Assembly: GCF_040675855.1 (NCBI RefSeq)
Contig: NZ_JBEGIK010000001.1
Coordinates: 558,001-622,000, forward strand
Source of the DNA: Microbacterium sp. LWH3-1.2
GTDB lineage: Bacteria; Actinomycetota; Actinomycetes; Actinomycetales; Microbacteriaceae
DNA length: 64,000 nucleotides
Direction: 5' to 3'
Position numbers and translations under genes: made by a program. Below the pieces are notes generated by a model. It did not search any database. It saw only the letters and a program-made list of their open reading frames with translations, and had not been told where the DNA came from. Within the stretch, counting starts at the first letter, position 1, and the number at the start of each line of letters is the position of its first letter. Positions 48,665 to 56,735 of the stretch are shown one piece after another.

Positions 48665-48676
48665 ATTGTAGACAAT
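48665..48676. promoter_or_regulatory. GntR-type operator upstream of galB
   Basis: Perfect palindrome ATTGT-AG-ACAAT, about 45 bp before the galB start and 95-105 bp from the ligM copy 3 start. Fits the FCD-type GntR consensus. Confidence 0.65.
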
Positions 48677-48715
48677 TTGTTGACCATTCCGCCAGAGGTG
48701 TGGTTCGCTGGCCCC

Positions 48716-49471
48716 ATGACAGTGACGTCCGACTCGCTCCTCGTCGTGAGCGCCCACGCCGGCGACTTCGTGTGGCGGGCGGGCGGCGCGATCGCCGCCG
48801 CAGCCCTGCGCGGTGAGCGCGCGGTGGTCGCGTGCCTCTCCTACGGCGAGCGCGGCGAGTCGGCGAGCCAGTGGCTCGACGGAAAGTCGCTGGACGAGAT
48901 CAAGGCCATCCGGCGCGACGAGGCCGAGGCCGCAGCATCCGCTCTCGGAGCCGAGATCGAGTTCCTCGACCTCGGCGACTACCCGCTCGTCGAGTCGCGT
49001 GAGGCCGTGTCGCGGCTGGTCGACCTGTACCGGCGCGTGCAGCCCACGGTCGTGCTCACCCACACCCTGCGCGACCCCTACAACGGCGATCACCCGGCGG
49101 CGGCGCGCATGGCACTCGAGGCGCGCGTGCTCGCGCAGGCGATCGGCGTCGCGAACTCCGACGGCAGCTACCCCACGAAGGACGACATCATCGGCGCCCC
49201 GCCGGTGTTCTTCTTCGAGCCGCACCAGCCCGAGCAGTGCGACTTCACCCCCGACGTGCTCCTGGACATCACCGAGGCGTTCGGGCGCAAACGCGCCGCG
49301 ATGGAGTGCCTGCCGGCGCAGAAGCACATGTGGTCGTACTACACCGACCTCGCGGTGCGCCGCGGCGTGCAGCTCAAGCGCAACGCCGGCCCGAACCTCG
49401 GCCTCCACCACGAGACCATGGGCGAGGCCTACATGCGGCACTTCCCGCAGGTCACCGCGGTGCTGTCGTGA
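48716..49471 (+). CDS. galB: PIG-L-family 4-oxalomesaconate hydratase candidate
   Basis: 251-aa PIG-L/LmbE-fold protein. The usual zinc motif HPDD is changed to HAGD in VVSAHAGDFVWRAGGAIA (His14, Asp17), with His116 and His126 further on (THTLRDPYNGDHPAAA). GalB of the Pseudomonas putida gallate pathway belongs to this fold and hydrates 4-oxalomesaconate. The galC and galD neighbours directly downstream support the call. GTG at 48698 is an alternative start with AGAGG before it. Confidence 0.8.
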   Translation: MTVTSDSLLVVSAHAGDFVWRAGGAIAAAALRGERAVVACLSYGERGESASQWLDGKSLDEIKAIRRDEAEAAASALGAEIEFLDLGDYPLVESREAVSRLVDLYRRVQPTVVLTHTLRDPYNGDHPAAARMALEARVLAQAIGVANSDGSYPTKDDIIGAPPVFFFEPHQPEQCDFTPDVLLDITEAFGRKRAAMECLPAQKHMWSYYTDLAVRRGVQLKRNAGPNLGLHHETMGEAYMRHFPQVTAVLS

Positions 49472-49484
49472 GCGGGGTGGGTCC

Positions 49485-50201
49485 GTGATCACGCCTGTCA
49501 TCGTCACCGACATCGCGAGGACGGATGCTGCGACCGCCCGCGCGCTCGGAGCCCACGGCGTCGCGACGGTGCACGAGGCGATGGGTCGCACGGGACTCGT
49601 GGGTCCCGGCATCCGTCCCATCCAGGACGACGTGCGCGTCGCCGGAACCGCCGTCACGGTGCGGAGCCACCCCGGCGACAACCTCATGATCCACGCGGCC
49701 GTCGAGCAGTGCCGCGAGGGCGACGTGCTCGTGGTGAGCACGACGTCGCCGTCGCTGGACGGCGCGTTCGGCGAGCTGTTCGCCACGGCGCTGCAGACGC
49801 GCGGCGTGCGCGGGCTCGTCACGACGACGGGAGTCCGCGATGTCGCGGAGCTGCGCGCGATGGGCTTCCCGGTGTGGTCGGCGGCGGTGTTCGCGCAGGG
49901 CACCGTCAAGGCGACGCCCGGGTCGGTGAACGTGCCCGTCGTGGTCGGAGCGGTCACGGTGCGCCCCGGCGACGTGATCGTCGCGGACGACGACGGTGTG
50001 CTGTGCGTCCCCCGGCGGGACGCGGCCGACGCCCTCGCCGCGGCCGACGCGCGCATCGCGAAAGAGGAGGCCGACCGCTCCGCGTACCGCGGCGGTGAGC
50101 TGAGCCTCGACCGCAAGGGGCTTCGGCCCCTGCTCGCCGAGCTCGGCATCGAGTACGTCTCACAGGCGGAGTACGAGGCGCGCGAACATGGGCGCGACTG
50201 A
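49485..50201 (+). CDS. galC: 4-carboxy-4-hydroxy-2-oxoadipate aldolase / oxaloacetate decarboxylase
   Basis: 238-aa RraA-fold class II aldolase like GalC/LigK. It has HEAMGRTGLVGPGIRP, an AVTVRSHPGDNLMIHAAVE block and the RGLVTTTGVRDVAEL Arg/Asp motif (metal and substrate site). It cleaves the last gallate/protocatechuate-4,5 pathway intermediate to pyruvate and oxaloacetate. GTG start with GGGGTGGG; overlaps galD by 14 bp. Confidence 0.87.
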   Translation: MITPVIVTDIARTDAATARALGAHGVATVHEAMGRTGLVGPGIRPIQDDVRVAGTAVTVRSHPGDNLMIHAAVEQCREGDVLVVSTTSPSLDGAFGELFATALQTRGVRGLVTTTGVRDVAELRAMGFPVWSAAVFAQGTVKATPGSVNVPVVVGAVTVRPGDVIVADDDGVLCVPRRDAADALAAADARIAKEEADRSAYRGGELSLDRKGLRPLLAELGIEYVSQAEYEAREHGRD

Positions 50202-51267
50202 CCCGGTGCGCGACGGCATCCGCTGCATGCTCATGCGGGGCGGCACGTCGAAGGGCGCGTACTTCCTCGCGTCGGACCTGCCCGACGACCCCGCCGAGCG
50301 CGACGACCTGCTGCTGCGGATCATGGGCTCGCCCGACCCCCGCCAGATCGACGGCATCGGCGGCGCGCACCCCCTCACGAGCAAGGTCGCGATCGTCTCG
50401 CCGTCGGGCGCCGAGGGCATCGACGTCGACTACCTGTTCCTGCAGGTCGGGGTGGACACGGCGACGGTGAGCGACGCGCAGACCTGCGGCAACCTGCTCG
50501 CCGGCATCGGGCCGTTCGCCCTCGAGCGGGACCTCGTCCCTGCGACCGGCTCGCGCACCACGGTGCGCATCCGGCTCCTCAACACCGGGGATGCCGCGAC
50601 CGCCGTCTTCCCCACGGCCGACGGCCGCCCCGACTACGACGGCGATGCCGCCATCGACGGCGTCCCCGGCACGGCATCCGCCATCGAGCTGGAGGTCGGG
50701 GGCGGTCCCGACAAAGCGCTGCTGCCGACCGGCAACCCCGCCGACGAACTCGGCAGCGTCACCGCGACGCTCATCGACAACGGGATGCCTGTCGTGCTTC
50801 TGCGCGCGGATCAGCTCGGCGTCGACGGCTCGGAGTCGGCCGCGGCGCTCGAGGCCGACGCCGGCCTTGCCACGCGCATCGAGCGCCTCCGGCTCGCCGC
50901 CGGTCCGCTCATGGGGCTCGGCGACGTGTCGGCGCAGACGGTGCCGAAGATGATCCTCCTCTCGCCCCCGCGCGCCGGCGGCGCGATCTCGACCCGCGCC
51001 TTCATCCCGGCGCGCGTGCACACGGCGATCGGCGTGCTGATGGCAGCATCCGTCGCGGCCGCCCTGCGGATCCCCGGCGCGGTCGGCTCCGACATGGCCG
51101 GCCCGTTCGGCGATGAGGACACCGCCATCGAGCACCCGAGCGGCACCTTCCCGTCGCGCGTGCGCGTCACGCAGGACGACGCCGGCGCCTGGCGCGCGAC
51201 CTCGTTCTCCCGGCGGACGGCCCGCAAGCTCTTCGACGGCACGGTCTTCCCCCGGCCGCGCCGATGA
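50188..51267 (+). CDS. galD: 4-oxalomesaconate tautomerase, PrpF family
   Basis: 359-aa PrpF-like isomerase: IRCMLMRGGTSKGAYFL at the N-terminus, GIGGAHPLTSKVAIVSPS and a Cys in DAQTCGNLLAGIGPFA, typical of GalD/LigU and PrpF. Gallate cleavage gives the keto form of oxalomesaconate, which GalD converts to the enol tautomer used by GalB. Operon position between galC and the dioxygenase fits this role better than methylaconitate isomerase. Confidence 0.87.
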   Translation: MGATDPVRDGIRCMLMRGGTSKGAYFLASDLPDDPAERDDLLLRIMGSPDPRQIDGIGGAHPLTSKVAIVSPSGAEGIDVDYLFLQVGVDTATVSDAQTCGNLLAGIGPFALERDLVPATGSRTTVRIRLLNTGDAATAVFPTADGRPDYDGDAAIDGVPGTASAIELEVGGGPDKALLPTGNPADELGSVTATLIDNGMPVVLLRADQLGVDGSESAAALEADAGLATRIERLRLAAGPLMGLGDVSAQTVPKMILLSPPRAGGAISTRAFIPARVHTAIGVLMAASVAAALRIPGAVGSDMAGPFGDEDTAIEHPSGTFPSRVRVTQDDAGAWRATSFSRRTARKLFDGTVFPRPRR

Positions 51268-51289
51268 ACCCCGTCAGAGAGGACGCACC

Positions 51290-52255
51290 ATGACCGCCGA
51301 CACGTCGTTCGACGTCGCCCACCTCGCCCACGTCGAGCTGCTGACCCCGACCCCCGCCGAGAGCCGCTGGTTCTTCGAGGACCTGCTGGCCATGCGCGTC
51401 GTCGCCGAGCACGACGACTCGGTCTACCTGCGCACGTGGGACGAGTACCAGCTCTACACGATCAAGCTGACGGCATCGGATGCTGCGGGCGTGGGTCGCA
51501 CGTCGTTCCGGGCGTCGTCGCCGCAGGCGCTGGAGCGTCGTGTCGCGGCGATCGAGGCGACCGGGCTCGGCCTCGGGTGGACCGACGGCGACGTGGGCTG
51601 CGGGCCGACCTACGAGTTCACCGACCCCGACGGGCACGCGATGGGGATCTTCTCCGAGGCCGAGCGGTACCAGGCCGGCGACGATGACCGGCCCGCGCTG
51701 AAGAACCAGGCCTCCCGGTTCCCCGGCCGGGGCGTGAACGCACGCCGCCTCGACCACATCAACTACCTCGCGAAGGACGTCGAGGCGAACGGCGCGTTCG
51801 TGCGAGACGCGCTGGGGATGCGGGAGTCGGAGCGCATCCGACTCGACAGCGGCAGGTTCGCCGCGTGGTGGTTCCACTTCTCGCTGAAGTCGTACGACGT
51901 GGTCTACTCCGACGACTGGACCAAGCACGGCAACCGCCTGCACCACATCGCGTTCGCCCCCGACACCCGCGAGGACATCCTCAAGGCCGCCGACATCTTC
52001 CTCGAGAACGGCATCCACATCGAGTCAGGGCCTCACAAGCACGCGATCAACCAGACGTTCTTCCTCTACGTCTGGGAACCCGGGGGAAACCGCATCGAGT
52101 TCGCCAACGCCGGCGCCCGACTCCTGCTGGATCCCGATCAGCCCGTCGTGGAATGGACGGAGGCCGAGCGCCGCAAGGGCCAGGCCTGGGGCATGAAGAC
52201 GATCGAGACCTTCCACACCCACGGCACCCCGGTGGTCGACGCGCCCGGCCACTGA
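51290..52255 (+). CDS. Two-domain VOC extradiol ring-cleavage dioxygenase (gallate/3-O-methylgallate candidate)
   Basis: 321-aa type I extradiol dioxygenase with two VOC modules. The C-terminal module carries a full 2-His-1-carboxylate iron triad: His156 (RLDHINYL), His219 (RLHHIAF) and Glu270 (GNRIEFAN), at nearly the same positions as homoprotocatechuate 2,3-dioxygenase. It is 22 bp after galD with AGAGAGG before the ATG. It is the only ring-opening enzyme in this operon. Known gallate dioxygenases (GalA, DesB, LigAB) belong to a different fold, so this looks like a replacement. Substrate inferred. Confidence 0.8.
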   Translation: MTADTSFDVAHLAHVELLTPTPAESRWFFEDLLAMRVVAEHDDSVYLRTWDEYQLYTIKLTASDAAGVGRTSFRASSPQALERRVAAIEATGLGLGWTDGDVGCGPTYEFTDPDGHAMGIFSEAERYQAGDDDRPALKNQASRFPGRGVNARRLDHINYLAKDVEANGAFVRDALGMRESERIRLDSGRFAAWWFHFSLKSYDVVYSDDWTKHGNRLHHIAFAPDTREDILKAADIFLENGIHIESGPHKHAINQTFFLYVWEPGGNRIEFANAGARLLLDPDQPVVEWTEAERRKGQAWGMKTIETFHTHGTPVVDAPGH

Positions 52256-52287
52256 GCCCGAGTTCTGCCGGGGGTGATCGTCATCCG

Positions 52288-52358
52288 GGTTTGGGGCGCG
52301 TCGCGGCCATTTGGGGCGCGACTCGCGCGCCCCAAACGTGCGCCGTTCGCCCCAAACC
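52288..52358. repeat. 71-bp four-box palindromic element, copy 4
   Basis: Box starts 52293, 52313, 52328 and 52348 (20/15/20), with outer arms GGTTTGGGGCG/CGCCCCAAACC. Between the convergent dioxygenase and MetE-like genes. Confidence 0.85.
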
Positions 52359-52385
52359 CGAGGGGCGGCGTGGCCGACCTCGCAC

Positions 52386-53498
52386 TCAGCGCCAGACGTC
52401 GGCGGCGATGTCGACGACCTCGCGCACCTTGGCCCACTGCTCGTCCTCGGTGAGGACGTTGCCCTCCTCGGTCGAGGCGAAGCCGCACTGCGGGCTCAGG
52501 GCGAGCTGCCCGAGCGGAGCGAACGCCGCAGCCTCGTCGATGCGGTGCTTCACGGCATCCACATTCTCCAGCTCACCGCTCTTCGACGTGATGAGCCCCA
52601 GCACGACCGTCTTGTCGCCTTCGGGCAGGAACCGCAGCGGCTCGAAGCCGCCGGCGCGCGCGCTGTCGTACTCCAGGAAATAGCCGTCGTAGGCGGTGTT
52701 TCCGAGCAGCTGCTCGGCGACCGGCTCGTAGCCGCCCGACGAGATCCACGTCGAGCGGAAGTTGCCGCGGCAGACGTGGGTGGTGATCGTGAGGTCGTCG
52801 GGCTTGCCGTCGAGGATACGGTTCAGGATGCCGGCGTAGCGCTCGGCGATGCCGTCGGTGTGGATGCCGCGCTCGCGCGCCTTCTCGAGCTCGACCTCGG
52901 AGCAGAGGTACGCCCAGGCGGTGTCGTCGAACTGCAGATAGCGCGCACCGGCGTCGTAGAACGCGGCGACGGCGTCACGGTATGCCTGCACGAGGTCGTC
53001 GACGATGTCCTCGCGGCCGTCATACCCCGACCCGGACAGATGGCCGGGCTCGAGGCGGAAGTCGAGCACGGTCGGCGCGGGGATGCTGAACTTGGGCACC
53101 GCGCCGGTGGTGCGCTCGAGCAGGCTCTTGAGCGAGCGGAAGTGGTCGAGGAACGGGTGCGAGTCGCTGAAGCCGATCTTGCCCGAGATCTCGATGCCGC
53201 GCGGCTTGGTCTGCACGCCCTGGAACTGGATGCCGTGGTCGAGCTCGACGATCTCGACGCCGTCGAGCAGGCCGAAGAAGTCGAAGTGCCACCACGAGCG
53301 GCGGAACTCGCCGTCGGTCGCGAGCTTCAAGCCCGCATCGGCCTCGCGCACGACGAGTTCGGCGATCGCCGTCTCCTCCGCGACGCGCAGCGCATCGGCA
53401 TCGATGTCTCCCGCGGCGAAGCGGCGGCGCGCCCCTGCGAGCTCGGCGGGACGGAGGAAGCTGCCGACGATGTCGGCGCGGAACGGCGGTGTTGACAC
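52386..53498 (-). CDS. MetE-like (C-terminal type) methyltransferase
   Basis: 370-aa cobalamin-independent methionine synthase-like TIM barrel corresponding to the catalytic half only (YxjG/core-MetE type). Zinc-site elements are HVCRGN and LSPQCGFAS with the C-terminal Cys. It begins IVGSFLRPAEL, typical of this group. GTG start 6 bp after TAGCCT, probably leaderless. It would move a methyl group to homocysteine. Its placement at the edge of the demethylation island makes it a possible methyl sink, though the donor of short MetE forms may not be methyl-THF. Confidence 0.8.
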   Translation of the reverse strand: MSTPPFRADIVGSFLRPAELAGARRRFAAGDIDADALRVAEETAIAELVVREADAGLKLATDGEFRRSWWHFDFFGLLDGVEIVELDHGIQFQGVQTKPRGIEISGKIGFSDSHPFLDHFRSLKSLLERTTGAVPKFSIPAPTVLDFRLEPGHLSGSGYDGREDIVDDLVQAYRDAVAAFYDAGARYLQFDDTAWAYLCSEVELEKARERGIHTDGIAERYAGILNRILDGKPDDLTITTHVCRGNFRSTWISSGGYEPVAEQLLGNTAYDGYFLEYDSARAGGFEPLRFLPEGDKTVVLGLITSKSGELENVDAVKHRIDEAAAFAPLGQLALSPQCGFASTEEGNVLTEDEQWAKVREVVDIAADVWR

Positions 53499-53571
53499 CC
53501 TGCGAGGCTAGCCGATCCCTCCCACCATAGGTACTCGCCCGTCACTCGGCGTCATCGCCCGCGCCGCCGGC

Positions 53572-54489
53572 TCAGAACACGTACTCCATGAGGTCCGTGC
53601 CGAGCACGCGGAAGGCCTCGTGCGCGCGCAGGCGGTGCGAGATCGACAGGTCGTCGAAGCACACGATGAGCGCGTACGACACCCCGGCGCGCGGGCCGGC
53701 GAGCACCCCCGCTTCGACACGGATGCCGGCATCCCGGCCGGTCTTGTTGATGAAGAGCAGACCGTGCTCGTCGTTCTCGTGGGAGAACGGGTCGAGACCG
53801 GTGGCGGATGCCACGAGCGACAGGTCGTGGTTCAGGCTCAGCCACTCCGCGACCTGGGCGCTCACGCCCGGCGAGACGACCTGCGAGTTCACCAGAGCCG
53901 CGAACACCTCGGCGAGCTCACGCGCGGAGCCGAGGGCGAAGTGCGGCGCGTCGTCGGGCCCGCGCTCGTCGCGGAAACGGTCGAGCAGCGCCGAGCGGGC
54001 GAGCCCGAGCTCTTCGATGCGGGCGCGCACCGCCGGCAGGCCGACCCGCCGCAGCAGCGCATTGGCCGCCAGCGCGTCGCCCGTCGACGCGGTGAGCACG
54101 GCGAGGTCGACGAGAGGGAGGGCCGGCGCCTTGAGGTGCTGCCACACTCCCCCGACGCCGACCGGCTCGATGTGCGCACGGTCGATGATCTCGAGCGGCT
54201 CGAGACGCCCCGACTCGAACGCCGCCGCCACCTCGATGAGCAGCGGCACGACGCCGAGCCCGGCGACCGGCAGGGTCACGAAGTCGTCGCCCGACAGGAC
54301 GGACGTGCCGCGATCGAGGTCGGTGATGCGCACCGAGATCTTGGCTCCCGATGCGGCGAGATCGTCGAGCGCCTTCAGCGTCGACGTGAACGATCGACGA
54401 CCGGCGGCCGCCCTCTTCGGCAGCCGCCGACCGGTGCTCCGTCGCGCCCCCCGCAGCGACTCGGCATCCTTTCTGGGCTCCATGCCCAC
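53572..54489 (-). CDS. Class A beta-lactamase-like protein lacking SxxK
   Basis: 305 aa. Fold landmarks of serine beta-lactamases are present: TGDALAANALLRRVG (SDN region altered), and INKTGRDAGIRVEAGVL with an intact KTG. Where SxxK should be (after FVTLPV) the sequence reads AGLGVV, so the nucleophilic Ser and its Lys are missing. There is no signal peptide; the N-terminus is basic. GTG at 54489 is chosen because GGAGGG precedes it. Probably a non-hydrolytic binding or regulatory relative. Confidence 0.7.
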   Translation of the reverse strand: MGMEPRKDAESLRGARRSTGRRLPKRAAAGRRSFTSTLKALDDLAASGAKISVRITDLDRGTSVLSGDDFVTLPVAGLGVVPLLIEVAAAFESGRLEPLEIIDRAHIEPVGVGGVWQHLKAPALPLVDLAVLTASTGDALAANALLRRVGLPAVRARIEELGLARSALLDRFRDERGPDDAPHFALGSARELAEVFAALVNSQVVSPGVSAQVAEWLSLNHDLSLVASATGLDPFSHENDEHGLLFINKTGRDAGIRVEAGVLAGPRAGVSYALIVCFDDLSISHRLRAHEAFRVLGTDLMEYVF

Positions 54490-54547
54490 GGAGTTTCCCT
54501 CCCCTTGACGTTGTTGCGGGGTGATCGAGCCGCACGCGGCCCGGACG

Positions 54548-56512
54548 TCACCAGATGGTGACGCGCTGGTCCTCGTCGAGCCAGAGCGCATCCGCTTCGG
54601 TCACACCGAACGCCTCGTAGAACGCGTCGATGTTGCGGACGATCTGGTTGCACCGGAACTCGTTGGGCGAGTGCGGGTCGATCGTCAGGAGGCGGATCGT
54701 CTCCGCGTCCCGTCCCTTCTGCTGCCAGATCTGTCCCCAGCTGAGCAGCAGTCGCTGGATGCCCGTGAAGCCGTCGAGCTCGGGCGCGCCCGTGCCGTCG
54801 AGCGACAGGGCGTAGGCCTTGATCGCGATGCCGAGACCGCCCAGGTCGCCGATGTTCTCGCCGATGGTGAGCGCGCCGTTGACGTGGTTGTCGTCGGCCA
54901 GCCCCTGCGGCACGAGGGCGTCGTACTGGGCGATGAGGTTCTTGGTGCGCTCCTCGAAGGCGGCGCGGTCGTCGTCGGTCCACCAGTCGCGCAGGGATCC
55001 GTCGCCGTCGAAACGGCTTCCCTGGTCGTCGAAGCCGTGGCCGATCTCGTGGCCGATGACCGCGCCGATGCCGCCGTAGTTGGCCGCGGCGTCGCGCTCG
55101 ACGTCGAAGAACGGGTGCTGCAGGATCGCCGCCGGGAACACGATCTCGTTCATCAGCGGGTTGTAGTACGCGTTGACCGTCTGCGGCGTCATGAACCACT
55201 CGTCGCGATCGATCGGCTGACCGACCTTCGCGAGCTGGCGGTCGTGCTCCCACACGTGCGCACGGCGGACGTTGCCGACGAGGTCATCACTCGCGATCTC
55301 GAGGGTGGAGTAGTCCTTCCACTTCACCGGGTACCCGATCTTCGGGGTGAACGCGGCGAGCTTCGCGAGCGCGCGCTCCCGGGTCTCGGGGCTCATCCAC
55401 TCGAGCTCGGCGATCGACTGCCGGTAGGCCTCGATGAGGTTGGCGACGAGCTCGTCCATCGCCTCCTTGGCGGCGGGCGGGAAGTGACGCTCGACGTAGA
55501 CGCGGCCGATGGCCTCGCCCATCGCGGCCTCCGTGAGGCTGACGCCGCGCTTCCAGCGCTCGCGGTTGACCGGGACGCCGGTCAGCTGCGTGCCGTAGAA
55601 CCCGAAGTTCTCGGCGACGAAGTCCTCCGACAGGAACGGTGCCGCAGAGTGCACGACCGCGAACCGCAGCCACGCCTTCCAGTCCTCGAGGCGATCCTCG
55701 ACGAGCAGGGCGCCGAGACCCTCGAAGAAGCTCGGCTGGTAGACGTTGACCTCCGCGAACGCGTCGGCGTGGCCCGGCGCCGCGCCCTCGCGCCACGGCG
55801 TCAGGTCCACGCCGACGAGCTCCTGCACCTCGTCCCACGTCTTGAGGTTGTACGTCTTCACCGCGTCACGGCTCGAGACGTTGTCCCAGTGGTGGGTGGC
55901 GAGCTCCGTCTCGATCGCGACGATGCGGTCGGCGGATGCCTCGGCCTCGGCCACGCCTGCGAGCTCGAGGATGCGCTGCACGTGGGTGCGGAACGCGATG
56001 CGCGTCTCCTGGAAGTTGTCGAGGCGGTAGTAGCTCTCGTCCGGCAGCGACAGACCGCCCTGGATGAAGAAGGGCACGTAGCGCTCGGGGTTGCCCGGGT
56101 CGGGCTCGAAGTAGAGGTGGATCAGCGCGGCGACGCCGTCGCGCTCGAACTCGCCGATCGTGCGGAGGAATCCGGGGATGTCGGCGATCGCCTCGACGCG
56201 GGCCAGCGAGTCCGCGAGCGGCGCGGCGCCCTGCGCCTCGATGCGCTCGGTATCCATGAAGCTCGTATAGAGGTCGCCGATCTTGCGGGACTCGGTGCCC
56301 GGCTCGGCCTGCTGCGACTCCTCGACGATCGCGTGCACGTCCTTCTCGGCCTGCTCCGCGATGAGGTGGAACGACCCCCACCGCGCCTTGTCCTCCGGGA
56401 TCTCGGTCCGATCGAGCCAGCTGCCGTTGACGTGGCGGAACAGGTCGTCCTGGGGGCGGATCTCGGCGCTGAGCTCATCGAGCGCGAGACCGGAGCGGGG
56501 GGCATCGGTCAT
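54548..56512 (-). CDS. M13-family zinc metallopeptidase (PepO-like)
   Basis: 654-aa neprilysin-family oligopeptidase. Zinc motif VIGHEIGHGFDDQG (HExxH), the downstream GENIGDLGG Glu motif, NAYYNPLMNEIVFPAAILQ substrate strand and the N-terminal DLFRHVNGSWLDRTEIP are all present. No signal peptide, so cytoplasmic as in many actinobacteria. TACCCT lies 7 bp before the ATG (leaderless). Divergent from the MATE gene with repeat copy C between. Confidence 0.92.
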   Translation of the reverse strand: MTDAPRSGLALDELSAEIRPQDDLFRHVNGSWLDRTEIPEDKARWGSFHLIAEQAEKDVHAIVEESQQAEPGTESRKIGDLYTSFMDTERIEAQGAAPLADSLARVEAIADIPGFLRTIGEFERDGVAALIHLYFEPDPGNPERYVPFFIQGGLSLPDESYYRLDNFQETRIAFRTHVQRILELAGVAEAEASADRIVAIETELATHHWDNVSSRDAVKTYNLKTWDEVQELVGVDLTPWREGAAPGHADAFAEVNVYQPSFFEGLGALLVEDRLEDWKAWLRFAVVHSAAPFLSEDFVAENFGFYGTQLTGVPVNRERWKRGVSLTEAAMGEAIGRVYVERHFPPAAKEAMDELVANLIEAYRQSIAELEWMSPETRERALAKLAAFTPKIGYPVKWKDYSTLEIASDDLVGNVRRAHVWEHDRQLAKVGQPIDRDEWFMTPQTVNAYYNPLMNEIVFPAAILQHPFFDVERDAAANYGGIGAVIGHEIGHGFDDQGSRFDGDGSLRDWWTDDDRAAFEERTKNLIAQYDALVPQGLADDNHVNGALTIGENIGDLGGLGIAIKAYALSLDGTGAPELDGFTGIQRLLLSWGQIWQQKGRDAETIRLLTIDPHSPNEFRCNQIVRNIDAFYEAFGVTEADALWLDEDQRVTIW

Positions 56513-56604
56513 GCGTTCCAGGGTAGTCGCCCGCAGCCTGGACAACTCTCGGGAGGAGCCTGATCGCCGCCCGTGACGACATTGTGATGAAGCATCCTCC
56601 TCCA

Positions 56605-56686
56605 TCCTCAGGTGAGGACCGTTGCCGAAATGCGGACGCCGCGGTGAGAATCGGCCCGCATCTCGGCTCTCGTCCTCAATTGAGGA
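56605..56686. repeat. 82-bp three-hairpin element, copy C
   Basis: Ends TCCTCAGGTGAGGA and TCCTCAATTGAGGA. The central stem uses ATGCGG/CCGCAT where copies A and B use CTGAGG/CCTCAG: two compensated pair changes at the same element positions. It lies in the 223-bp divergent gap between the M13 and MATE genes. Confidence 0.8.
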
Positions 56687-56735
56687 TCAACGGATGCCGC
56701 GCCTGAGCGTCGGCGCCGCCTCCTAGGCTCGAGGG

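Noticed and set aside
49485..50201. RraA RNase E inhibitor
   Set aside because: RraA shares the fold, but placement between galB and galD fits the aldolase of gallate catabolism.
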